From contig OZ020269.1 in the NCBI GenBank assembly GCA_963971225.1, positions 372,001 to 436,000 on the forward strand: a stretch of 64,000 bases of DNA. Reading direction: 5' to 3'. The position numbers were made by a program, and so were the translations under genes. Below the pieces are notes generated by a model, which saw only the letters and a program-made list of their open reading frames with translations, had not been told where the DNA came from and did no database searches. This document shows positions 27,301-39,100 of this stretch, piece after piece. The DNA is from Melieria omissa. Lineage: Eukaryota; Arthropoda; Insecta; Diptera; Ulidiidae. Positions within the stretch are counted from its first letter, which is position 1; each line of letters starts with the position of its first letter.

Positions 27301-27739
27301 ACATCCCACTTCAATGTGCAACATTTCCATACGAAAATGCAACATTTCCACCTAACAAGTGCAACGTTTGTAATTATTTTTCGGACACTCTGCAGCGCCA
27401 TCTACTCTCCTGCAACCTCCCACAATATTTAAAAACCAACCCACTTCAATGTGCAACATTTCCACCCGACAAATACAACATTTCCACCCAACATATGAAA
27501 CATTTGTTTCTATTGGACTCATCAGCGCCATCTGGTCCGCTGCAACCACGCCACAAAATTTAAAAACCAACATCCCACTTCAATCTGCAACATTTCCACC
27601 CAACAAATGCAGCATTTCCATCTGTCAAATGCAGCATTTGTCCGTCTTTTTCGTACAGTCTTCAGTGCCATCTAGTCTGCTGCAATTTTGCCACAAAATT
27701 TAAAAACCAAAATCCTACAACAACATTTCCACCACGACA
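18301..27739 (+). repeat. Satellite array block 2, about 4.5 HORs in a dimeric pattern
   Basis: HOR landmarks are at 18,737, 20,819, 22,901, 24,983 and 27,065, all exactly 2,082 bp apart. Units alternate between two variants. Type X, at 18,737 and 22,901, has CTGCTGCGACC, CATCAAGTCTG and TTTATAGCGCC. Type Y, at 20,819 and 24,983, has GTACAACATT and CAATTTTTCCAC. The local repeating unit is therefore a 4,164-bp dimer. The block ends at the second solo LTR. Confidence 0.95.
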
Positions 27740-27743
27740 TATA

Positions 27744-27990
27744 AGTTAGCACGGCCTCAGGTTTGTCCAAATGCTGAGTTTTAAAAATAAGTCAAATACC
27801 ATCCGCCGAGCTTCACATGTCTCCTATTGCATTGCCAGCCAAAGCGTGAGACTTTGCTGACAATGCAGTTCACATGTTCTTTCACTGCACCGGCAGCCGA
27901 GCTGGTGCGCTGGCGGTGCAGCCAAAATTTAAAAGTCAGTAATAAAACTCATCCCAACCGAAACGGTTCTGTTATTTTATTTATTTAACT
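27744..27990 (+). mobile_element. Errantivirus-like solo LTR, module copy 2
   Basis: Second copy of the AGTTAGCACGG...TTTAACT insert, with TATA on both sides. It is at exactly the same monomer position as copy 1, so it was duplicated with the module rather than inserted independently. Confidence 0.6.
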
Positions 27991-27994
27991 TATA

Positions 27995-28862
27995 CAACAT
28001 TTGTTTTAATGCGACCGCTTTTCAGCGCCATCTAGTGCTGTAATCTTGCCACAATATCTAAAAACTAAATCTCACTTCAATGTGCAACATTTCTATCCGA
28101 CAAATGCAACATTGGTTTCTATTTCGTACCCTCTACGCCGCCATGTGGTCTGCTCGTGTCTGCTCTCGCCACAATATTTAAAAACCAACATCCCACTTCA
28201 ATGTGCAACATTTTCACCCGACAAATGCAACATTTCTACCTGACAAATGCAACGTTTGTAATTCTTTTTCGGACACTCTGCAGCGCCATCTACTCTCCTG
28301 CAACCCCCCCACAATATTTAAGAACCAACATCCGACTTCAATGTGCTACATTTCCAAACGACAAATGCAACATTTCCACATGACAATTGCAACACTTGTT
28401 TCTATTTCGTACACTCTTCAGCGCCACCTGGGCTGGTGCAACCTCGCCACAAAATTTAAAAACCAAAATCCCCCTTCAATGTGCAACATTTCCACCTGTC
28501 ATATGCAACATTTGTTTCTATTTCGCACACTTCCCAGCGCCGTCTGGTATGCTGCAACCTCGCCACAAAATTTAAATATCACCATCCCACTTCAATGTGC
28601 AGCATTTCCACTTGTCAAATTCAACATTTGTTTCCATTAGACTTATCGGCGCCTTCCAGTCTGCTGCAGTCTACCCACAAAATTTTAAAACCAACATCCC
28701 ACTTCAATGTGCAACATTTCCACCCGACAAATGCAACATTTGTTTCTATTTTGCAAACTTCCCAGCGCTATCTGGTCTGCTGCAACCTCGCCACAAAATT
28801 TAAAAATCAACATCCCAACAAATACAACATTTCCACCCAACATATGCAACATTTGTTTCTAA
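27995..28862 (+). repeat. Divergent satellite monomers left of the Gypsy composite, copy 2
   Basis: Same monomer order and private substitutions as 13,154-14,021, ending at the cut TTTCTA motif. Confidence 0.87.
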
Positions 28863-28960
28863 TGTGGCCACTCGCAAAAGTACTGGCAACACTGTGGCCA
28901 CCTGCGCAAGCGCGGGCAGCACTGACACAAAACAGCGGCGTGCCTTGCAGTTGGCAGTCG

Positions 28961-29491
28961 TAGAAAAAAATACCGTTGCCGTTGACTAAAAAGTAATATT
29001 GTTATAAGTAACTTGTAAAAAAGTAATAATATTACTGAAGGTGATTACTTATGGGGAAAAATAACTAGTTACACTACTTTTTTAAAGCCAAAGTAATATA
29101 CTACTACGTGTCAGCCGCCGTGGCTCAGTTGGTTAGTGCGCGGTCCAGCGAGTCGCATGCAGAGCGACGCAAGATCGAATACTGCATGTAGTAACACCTA
29201 AAAAAAATAACGGGAAACTCGTTTTCTCTTTCGGTGGCTGTCCTCTCAGCTGGAAATGGCAAACCTCTGAGAGTAAAAATTGCCTATGAAAAAGCTCCCA
29301 ACCTGCCGTTCGGAACCGGGATAAAACTGTAGGTCCCTTCCACCCGCGTACAAAATTCACACGCACAACACGGGTGGTTGCGGGAAGCTAGGCCTTAGTC
29401 TCGCGGAAGCGGGCTGTCGTGCCAATCAATTATAAATTAAAATATACTACGTAATTAGTTACACTACTTTAATATATTAGTCACAACACTG
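28961..29491. mobile_element. Probable hAT-like MITE hosting the SINE, copy 2
   Basis: Copy of the AT-rich TTACT/AGTAA palindromic element, with the same right terminus CACAACACTG and the same uncertain left end as in copy 1. Confidence 0.43.
29110..29441 (+). mobile_element. tRNA-derived SINE with tephritid-like core, copy 2
   Basis: Identical in layout to the copy-1 SINE, with the same A box, B box, core and imperfect flanking duplications. It moved with the module. Confidence 0.85.
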
Positions 29492-31027
29492 CTCACCACA
29501 CTCTCTAAACCAGCGCAGCTGTGCAAAATAGATGTTCACACGGTTTCAATGGTGGAGCAAAAGGCTGAAGACCCTTCACAGCATCCGATGCTCGCAACCA
29601 TCCTCAAGGAGTACTTGAATCTCTCTCTGCCCAGCTCTGCCCCACGTGTGGATAGCCCCACTTCTATCAAACATTATATCGTAACGAGCGGGCCGCCAGT
29701 AGCTGAGCGCCCTCGGAGGCTATGCGGTGAAAATTTATCGGCAGCAAAGGCCGACTTTGATCTGCTTCTCCATCATGGCGTCATACGCCCATCTAGCAGT
29801 CCATGGGCGAGCCCCATCCACATGGTGCCCAAGAAGTCTGGTGAGTGGCGATCAACAGGTGACTACAGAAGACTCAACGCTCAGGCAGTTCCTGATCGCT
29901 ACCCAGTTCCACATTGTAAGGATATTTTCCAGCGCTTACACGGAAAATGCATCTTTTCTACCATCGACCTCGTCCGGGCGTACCATCAGATACCAGTAGC
30001 CCCTGAAGATGTTCCAAAGACCGCAGTTACAACGCCATTTGGACTTTTCGAGTTCCTGGGTATGCCACCGGGCCTCCGCAACGCTGCCCAAACATTCCAA
30101 CGCCACATGGACAACCTCTTACGGTCTCTTCCATACGCAGCCTGTTTTATCGACGACCTGATCATATTTTCTAATTCCGTTGAGGAGCATGCCGAACATC
30201 TCCGCTGCGTGTTTGAAATTCTACACCAGAATAAGCTCTCAATCAATCTCGCGAAGTGCAGATTTGGCAAAACCGAACTAGTGTACCTGGGCTACACTGT
30301 CAACCAACATGGGTACTGGCCTCCTGCTGACAAAGTAGATGCCATCGTGTCGTATCCAAAGCCCGAGACTATCACCGATCTCAGGGGATTCTTGGGTATG
30401 CTAAATTATTTCCGTCGTTGAATCCCACAAGCCGCAGCGACTCAGGCCCCGCTTAATGGATATTTGAAAAACGCCAAGAAGAAGGACAAGCGGAGGATAG
30501 AATGGATACCTGTTGCAGAAAAGGCCTTTGCGGATTGTAAAAATAGCATCGCCACTGCCACCAGGAACGCATTCATCGCACCAACAGCACCCTTGGCCCT
30601 CTCCACCGACGCATCGGACTTTGCAATTGGCGCATCCCTTGAACAGTTGCAAGATAACGTCTGGAGACCGGTGGGATTTTTCTCACGTAAATTGAGCCAA
30701 GCTGAACAACGATATAGTACTTATGACCGCGAGCTGCTCGCTGTCTTTGCTGCTATAAAGTTTTTTCGACATCACCTGGAAGACCGCAAATTTGTCATCA
30801 AAACCGACCACCGTCCTCTCATCTACGCCTTCTCCCAGCGAGCTGACAAAGCCTCCTCGAGACAGCTAAGGCAGCTGGACTACATTTCGCAATTCGACGC
30901 CGAAATTATCCACGTTAAAGGTGAAGAGAACGCAGCAGCCGATGCGCTTTCGCGCATTAATGAAATTTGTATGCCGACCATTCGCTACCATCCAATCAGC
31001 CCAACAGGACGACAACCAGTTCGCTGA
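29492..31027 (+). pseudogene. Gypsy pol pseudogene: reverse transcriptase and RNase H, copy 2
   Basis: The predicted 290-residue RT segment from 29,549 and the RNase H segment from 30,464 are identical to copy 1, including the in-frame TGA (30,419-30,421) and the FIDD motif. Shared lesions show that the element was dead before the module was duplicated. Confidence 0.9.
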
Positions 31028-32230
31028 AGTCAAGCAAGACACTTCACTTAAACTGCAGCAGCTGGCAATACAAGACTGTCATGTTTACTGTGACATTTCG
31101 TCTGGCCGCGTGCGACCGTATATTCCGACAAGCCTCCGGCGGCAAGCATTCAACATAGTACACAGCTCTTCACACCCAAGTGGCCGCGTAACAGCTCGTC
31201 ATCTCAAAGAAAAGTTCGTGTGGCCCGGTATCAAGAAGGACGCACTACAATGGTGTCGTGAATGCATCGCCTGTCAGAAGTCCAGAGTCAGCCGGCATAA
31301 TCGACTCATACCTGAGCATCCCCGATAATCGCTTCGACCACATACACATAGACCTGATTTACCTTGCAGCCGTCAACAAATTAAGGTATTGCCTAACTAT
31401 AATTGACCGTTTTTCCAGGTGGCTGTTGCAGTGCCGCTGGAAGACATGGAAGCAGGAACAGTAGCATCAGCGCTCTACGCCAATTGGATCTGCTCCTATG
31501 GGACACCTCTTACTATAACGACAGACCAGGGTCAGCAATTCGAGTCTGCACTTTTCACGGCATTGGCCAAAGTTATCGGTGCTCGTATCATCCACACCAC
31601 TCCCTACCACCCCCAAGCGAATGGAATGGTGGAGCGATTCCATCGTACTTTAAAAGCAGCTCTAATGTGTCACGCACCCACCCCTGGCCGGAAATCCTGC
31701 CAACAGTACTCCTCGGATTGCGGTCATGCCTGAAAGAAGATTTAAACGCTTCCCCTGCCGAGCTTCTCTTCGGTGCGCCTATTCGGTTGCCAGGAGAATT
31801 CTTCACATCCGAAGACCAATCTGCTAGCCCGGAGCTGTTCCTGGAAAAGCATAGGGAAACTACGCCCAACAACGATTGCTCACCACGCCAAATCACGCTG
31901 TTTCATACTTAAGGATCTGTATACCTGCAGCCACGTTTTTCGCAGAGTTGACGCCGTCCGAAAGCCATTGGAGCCCCCTACACAGGCCCCCATGAGGTAT
32001 TACGCCGTCTCAACGACCGTGTATTTGTCATACGCATTAACGATATCGAGAAAGCTGTGTCCGTCGACTGTCTTAAACCGGCGTTCGTGGTCAAACAGGA
32101 TCAACATCAGCACGACCACACGTTGGAGCCCATGGGTAACACCCTACTGTCAAACACTATGGACAGACCACTTCGAACATATGCCAGAAAACCACACAAA
32201 TCGGTATCGTTCGCCGCCTCCACCGGCTAA
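31028..32230 (+). pseudogene. Gypsy pol pseudogene: integrase, copy 2
   Basis: The integrase zinc domain (31,140-31,290) and split DDE core (31,320-31,680) carry the same frameshifts as copy 1. One private substitution changes the shifted frame near 31,804 (Ala to Thr in the GEFF region). Confidence 0.87.
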
Positions 32231-32250
32231 CTCTCTGAGAAGGGGGTACC

Positions 32251-32467
32251 TGTGGCGGCAATGCCCTCTCTAAATGTAATGCTGGCAATGCTGTCTGTCA
32301 GCAACTCAGCAAATTTAAATACAATGAAATGTTTTTATGGGAGTAGGCCGTGCGCTGCGGTCGCGCCGGCAACCGTTACTCCGTTTACATCATTTTTGAT
32401 AATAAAAGAGAAGTTGTTACAACGTGCAAGCTCGCGTTTCATTTCGTTAGAGGCAACTAGCCCTACA
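32251..32467 (+). repeat. 3' LTR of the Gypsy element, copy 2
   Basis: Same TG...CA LTR, purine tract and downstream satellite junction as at 17,410-17,626. Confidence 0.75.
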
Positions 32468-33141
32468 CTATTAGACTCATCAGCGCCATCTAGTCTGGTG
32501 CAATTTTGCCACAAAATTTTAAAACCAAAATCCCATCTGAATTTGCAACATTTCTACAAGACAAATGCAACATTTCCACCAAAAAAATGCAACATTTGTT
32601 TCTATTAGGCTCGTCAGCGCCATCTAGTCTTGTGCAATCTTGCACAAAATTTAAAAACGAAAATCCCGCTTCGATGTGCAACATTTCCACCCGACAAATG
32701 CAACATTTCTACCTGACAAGTGCAACGTTTGTAATTCTTTTTCGGACACTCTGCAGCGCCATCTACTCTCCTGCAACCCCCTACAATATTTAAACACCAA
32801 CATCCCATTTCAATGTGCAACATTTCCACCCGACAAATACAACATTTTCACCCAACATATGCAACGCCACAGTATATAAAAACCAACATCCCACTTGAAT
32901 GTGCAACATTTCCACCCGACAAATGCAACATTTCTACCTGACAAGTGCAACGTTTGTAATTCTTTTTCGGACACTCTGCAGCGCCATCTAGTCTGGAGCA
33001 ATCTTGCCACAATATTTACAAACCAACATCCCACTTCAATGTGCAACATTTCCACCCGACAAATGCAACATTTGCACCTGTCAAATGCAACATTTGTTTC
33101 TATTAGACTCATCAGCGCCATCTAGTCTGCTGCAATCTTGC
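32468..33141 (+). repeat. Divergent satellite monomers right of the Gypsy composite, copy 2
   Basis: Same divergent monomers as 17,627-18,300, including the compressed CATATGCAACGCCACAG piece. Confidence 0.87.
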
Positions 33142-36100
33142 CACAAAATTTAAAAACTAAAATCCCACATCAATGTGCAATTCCACACAAAAAATGCAAC
33201 ATTTCTACCACGACAAATGCATCATTTGTTGTCGTGCGCTCTTCAGCGCCATCTAGTGCTGCAACCTCGCCACAAAATTTAAAAACCAACATCCCACTTC
33301 AATCTGCAACATTTTCACCCCACAAATACAACATTTCCACCCAACAAATGCAACAGTCGTTCGCCTTTTTCGTACAGTCTTCAGCGCCTACAAGTCTGCT
33401 GTAATCTTGCCACAATATTTAGAAACCATCATCCCACTTCAATGTGCAACATTTCCACCCAACAAATGCAATATTTGCACCTGTCAAATGCCACATTTGT
33501 TTCTATTAGACTCATCAGCGCCATCTAGTCTGCTGCAATCTTGCCACAAAATTTAAAAACCAGTATCCCACCTGAATGTGCAACATTTCCACCCAACAAA
33601 TGCAACATTTCTACCTGTCAAATGCCACAGCTGTTCGCCTTTTTCGTACAGTCTTCAGAGCCATCTAGTCTGCTGTAATCCGCTTCGATGTGCAACATTT
33701 TCACCCTACAAATGTAACGTTTCCACCACGACAAATGCAACATTTGCTTCTATTTCGCGCACTTTTTAGCGCCATCTGGTCTGCTGCGACCTAGCCACAA
33801 AATTTAAAAACCAACATCCCACTTCAATGTGCAACATTTCCATACGAAAATGCAACATTTCCACCTAACAAGTGCAACGTTTGTAATTCTTTTTCGGACA
33901 CTCTGCAGCGCCATCTACTCTCCTGCAACCTCCCACAATATTTAAAAACCAACCCACTTCAATGTGCAACATTTCCACCCGACAAATACAACATTTCCAC
34001 CCAACATATGAAACATTTGTTTCTATTGGACTCATCAGCGCCATCTGGTCCGCTGCAACCACGCCACAAAATTTAAAAACCAACATCCCACTTCAATCTG
34101 CAACATTTCCACCCAACAAATGCAGCATTTCCATCTGTCAAATGCAGCATTTGTCCGTCTTTTTCGTACAGTCTTCAGTGCCATCTAGTCTGCTGCAATT
34201 TTGCCACAAAATTTAAAAACCAAAATCCTACATCTATGTGCAACATTTCCACCACGACATATACAACATTTGTTTTAATGCGACCGCTTTTCAGCGCCAT
34301 CTAGTGCTGTAATCTTGCCACAATATCTAAAAACCAAATCTCACTTCAATGTGCAACATTTCTATCCGACAAATGCAACATTGGTTTCTATTTCGTACCC
34401 TCTACGGCACCATCTGGTCTGCTGCATTCTCGCCACAATATTTAAAAATCAACCTCCCACTTCAATGTGCAACATTTCAACCCAACAAATGCAGCATTTC
34501 CACCTGTCAAATGCAGCATTTGTCCGTCTTTTTCGTACAGTCTTCAGTGCCATCGCGTCTGCTGCAATTTTGCCACAAAATTTAAAAACCAAAATCGCGC
34601 ATCTATCTACAACATTTCCACTACGACTTATTTTAACTTGTTTTAATTCGTACACTGTTCAGCGCCATCTGGTGCTGCAACCTCGCCACAAAATTTAAAA
34701 ACCAACATCCCACTTCAATCTGCAACATTTCCACCCAACAAATGCAGCATTTCCATCTGTCAAATGCAGCATTTGTCCGTCTTTTTCGTACAGTCTTCAG
34801 TGCCATCAAGTCTGCTGCAATTTTGCCACAAAATTTAAAAACCAAAATCCCACATCTATGTGCAACATTTCCACCCGACAAATGCAAAATTTCCACCACG
34901 CATATGCAACATTTGTTTTAATTCGACCACTTTATAGCGCCATCTAGTGCTGTAATCTTGCCGCAATATTTAAAAACCAAATCTCACTTCAATGTGCAAC
35001 ATTTCCACCCTACATTTCATTTCAACGCTACATTTCTTTCTATTAGACTTATCAGTCTAATGTGTAGTCTTGTGCAACCTTGCCAAAAAATTTAAAAACC
35101 AACATCCCATTTCAATGTGCAACATTTCCACCCTACAAATGCAACGTTTCCACCTGACATTTGTTATTGTTATTCGCACACTCTTCAGCGCCATCTAGTC
35201 TGCTGCAACCTCGCCACAAAATTTAAAAACTAAAATCCCACATCAATGTGCAATTCCACACAAAAAATGCAACATTTCTACCACGACAAATGCATCATTT
35301 GTTGTCGTGCGCTCTTCAGCGCCATCTAGTGCTGCAACCTCGCCACAAAATTTAAAAACCAACATCCCACTTCAATCTGCAACATTTTCACCCCACAAAT
35401 ACAACATTTCCACCCAACAAATGCAACAGTCGTTCGCCTTTTTCGTACAGTCTTCAGCGCCTACAAGTCTGCTGTAATCTTGCCACAATATTTAGAAACC
35501 ATCATCCCACTTCAATGTGCAACATTTCCACCCAACAAATGCAATATTTGCACCTGTCAAATGCCACATTTGTTTCTATTAGACTCATCAGCGCCATCTA
35601 GTCTGCTGCAATCTTGCCACAAAATTTAAAAACCAGTATCCCACCTGAATGTGCAACATTTCCACCCAACAAATGCAACATTTCTACCTGTCAAATGCCA
35701 CAGCTGTTCGCCTTTTTCGTACAGTCTTCAGAGCCATCTAGTCTGCTGTAATCCGCTTCGATGTGCAACATTTTCACCCTACAAATGTAACGTTTCCACC
35801 ACGACAAATGCAACATTTGCTTCTATTTCGCGCACTTTTTAGCGCCATCTGGTCTGCTGCAACCTAGCCACAAAATTTAAAAACCAACATCCCACTTCAA
35901 TGTGCAACATTTCCATACGAAAATGCAACATTTCCACCTAACAAGTGCAACGTTTGTAATTCTTTTTCGGACACTCTGCAGCGCCATCTACTCTCCTGCA
36001 ACCTCCCACATTATTTAAAAACCAACCCACTTCAATGTGCAACATTTCCACCCGACATATGAAACATTTGTTTCTATTGGACTCATCAGCGCCATCTGGT

Positions 36101-39100
36101 CCGCTGCAACCACGCCACAAAATTTAAAAACCAACATCCCACTTCAATCTGCAACATTTCCACCCAACAAATGCAGCATTTCCATCTGTCAAATGCAGCA
36201 TTTGTCCGTCTTTTTCGTACAGTCTTCAGTGCCATCTAGTCTGCTGCAATTTTGCCACAAAATTTAAAAACCAAAATCCTACATCTATGTGCAACATTTC
36301 CACCACGACATATACAACATTTGTTTTAATGCGACCGCTTTTCAGCGCCATCTAGTGCTGTAATCTTGCCACAATATCTAAAAACCAAATCTCACTTCAA
36401 TGTGCAACATTTCTATCCGACAAATGCAACATTGGTTTCTATTTCGTACCCTCTACGGCACCATCTGGTCTGCTGCATTCTCGCCACAATATTTAAAAAT
36501 CAACCTCCCACTTCAATGTGCAACATTTCAACCCAACAAATGCAGCATTTCCACCTGTCAAATGCAGCATTTGTCCGTCTTTTTCGTACAGTCTTCAGTG
36601 CCATCGCGTCTGCTGCAATTTTGCCACAAAATTTAAAAACCAAAATCCCGCATCTATCTACAACATTTCCACTACGACTTATTTTAACTTGTTTTAATTC
36701 GTACACTGTTCAGCGCCATCTGGTGCTGCAACCTCGCCACAAAATTTCAAAACCAACATCCCACTTCAATCTGCAACATTTCCACCCAACAAATGCAGCA
36801 TTTCCATCTGTCAAATGCAGCATTTGTCCGTCTTTTTCGTACAGTCTTCAGTGCCATCAAGTCTGCTGCAATTTTGCCACAAAATTTAAAAACCAAAATC
36901 CCACATCTATGTGCAACATTTCCACCCGACAAATGCAAAATTTCCACCACGCATATGCAACATTTGTTTTAATTCGACCACTTTTCAGCGCCATCTAGTG
37001 CTGTAATCTTGCCGCAATATTTAAAAACCAAATCTCACTTCAATGTGCAACATTTCCACCCTACATTTCATTTCAACGCTACATTTCTTTCTATTAGACT
37101 TATCAGTCTAATGTGTAGTCTTGTGCAACCTTGCCAAAAAATTTAAAAACCAACATCCCATTTCAATGTGCAACATTTCCACCCTACAAATGCAACGTTT
37201 CCACCTGACATTTGTTATTGTTATTCGCACACTCTTCAGCGCCATCTAGTCTGCTGCAACCTCGCCACAAAATTTAAAAACTAAAATCCCACATCAATGT
37301 GCAATTCCACACAAAAAATGCAACATTTCTACCACGACAAATGCATCATTTGTTGTCGTGCGCTCTTCAGCGCCATCTAGTGCTGCAACCTCGCCACAAA
37401 ATTTAAAAACCAACATCCCACTTCAATCTGCAACATTTTCACCCCACAAATACAACATTTCCACCCAACAAATGCAACAGTCGTTCGCCTTTTTCGTACA
37501 GTCTTCAGCGCCTACAAGTCTGCTGTAATCTTGCCACAATATTTAGAAACCATCATCCCACTTCAATGTGCAACATTTCCACCCAACAAATGCAATATTT
37601 GCACCTGTCAAATGCCACATTTGTTTCTATTAGACTCATCAGAGCCATCTAGTCTGCTGCAATCTTGCCACAAAATTTAAAAACCAGTATCCCACCTGAA
37701 TGTGCAACATTTCCACCCAACAAATGCAACATTTCTACCTGTCAAATGCCACAGCTGTTCGCCTTTTTCGTACAGTCTTCAGAGCCATCTAGTCTGCTGT
37801 AATCCGCTTCGATGTGCAACATTTTCACCCTACAAATGTAACGTTTCCACCACGACAAATGCAACATTTGCTTCTATTTCGCGCACTTTTTAGCGCCATC
37901 TGGTCTGCTGCAACCTAGCCACAAAATTTAAAAACCAACATCCCACTTCAATGTGCAACATTTCCATACGAAACATTTCCAAACAACATTTCCACCTAAA
38001 AAGTGCAACGTTTGTAATTCTTTTTCGGACACTCTGCAGCGCCATCTACTCTCCTGCAACCTCCCACAATATTTAAAAACCAACCCACTTCAATGTGCAA
38101 CATTTCCACCCGACAAATACAACATTTCCACCCAACATATGAAACATTTGTTTCTATTGGACTCATCAGCGCCATCTGGTCCGCTGCAACCACGCCACAA
38201 AATTTAAAAACCAACATCCCACTTCAATCTGCAACATTTCCACCCAACAAATGCAGCATTTCCATCTGTCAAATGCAGCATTTGTCCGTCTTTTTCGTAC
38301 AGTCTTCAGTGCCATCTAGTCTGCTGCAATTTTTCCACAAAATTTAAAAACCAAAATCCTACATCTATGTGCAACATTTCCACCACGACATATACAACAT
38401 TTGTTTTAATGCGACCGCTTTTCAGCGCCATCTAGTGCTGTAATCTTGCCACAATATCTAAAAACCAAATCTCACTTCAATGTGCAACATTTCTATCCGA
38501 CAAATGCAACATTGGTTTCTATTTCGTACCCTCTACGGCACCATCTGGTCTGCTGCATTCTCGCCACAATATTTAAAAATCAACCTCCCACTTCAATGTG
38601 CAACATTTCAACCCAACAAATGCAGCATTTCCACCTGTCAAATGCAGCATTTGTCCGTCTTTTTCGTACAGTCTTCAGTGCCATCGCGTCTGCTGCAATT
38701 TTGCCACAAAATTTAAAAACCAAAATCCCGCATCTATCTACAACATTTCCACTACGACTTATTTTAACTTGTTTTAATTCGTACACTGTTCAGCGCCATC
38801 TGGTGCTGCAACCTCGCCACAAAATTTAAAAACCAACATCCCACTTCAATCTGCAACATTTCCACCCAACAAATGCAGCATTTCCATCTGTCAAATGCAG
38901 CATTTGTCCGTCTTTTTCGTACAGTCTTCAGTGCCATCTAGTCTGCTGCAATTTTGCCACAAAATTTAAAAACCAAAATCCCACATCTATGTGCAACATT
39001 TCCACCCGACAAATGCAAAATTTCCACCACGCATATGCAACATTTGTTTTAATTCGACCACTTTTCAGCGCCATCTAGTGCTGTAATCTTGCCGCAATAT

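Larger units (their letters stand above)
27707..33141 (+). repeat. Super-repeat module, copy 2
   Basis: This is the same 5.4-kb module as at 12,866-18,300, displaced by exactly 14,841 bp through its whole length (solo LTR, SINE, pol and 3' LTR checked). The only coding-strand difference I noticed in pol is at about 31,804, where TTCACATCC replaces TTCGCATCC. Unlike copy 1, the preceding monomer is intact at the left junction (CAAAATTTAAAAACCAAAAT before CCTACAACAAC). Confidence 0.93.

Noticed and set aside
36366..36998. A 210-codon frame in the satellite
   Set aside because: It arises because one copy has AAAATTTCAAAACC instead of AAAATTTAAAAACC, removing a stop. It is not conserved in other HORs.
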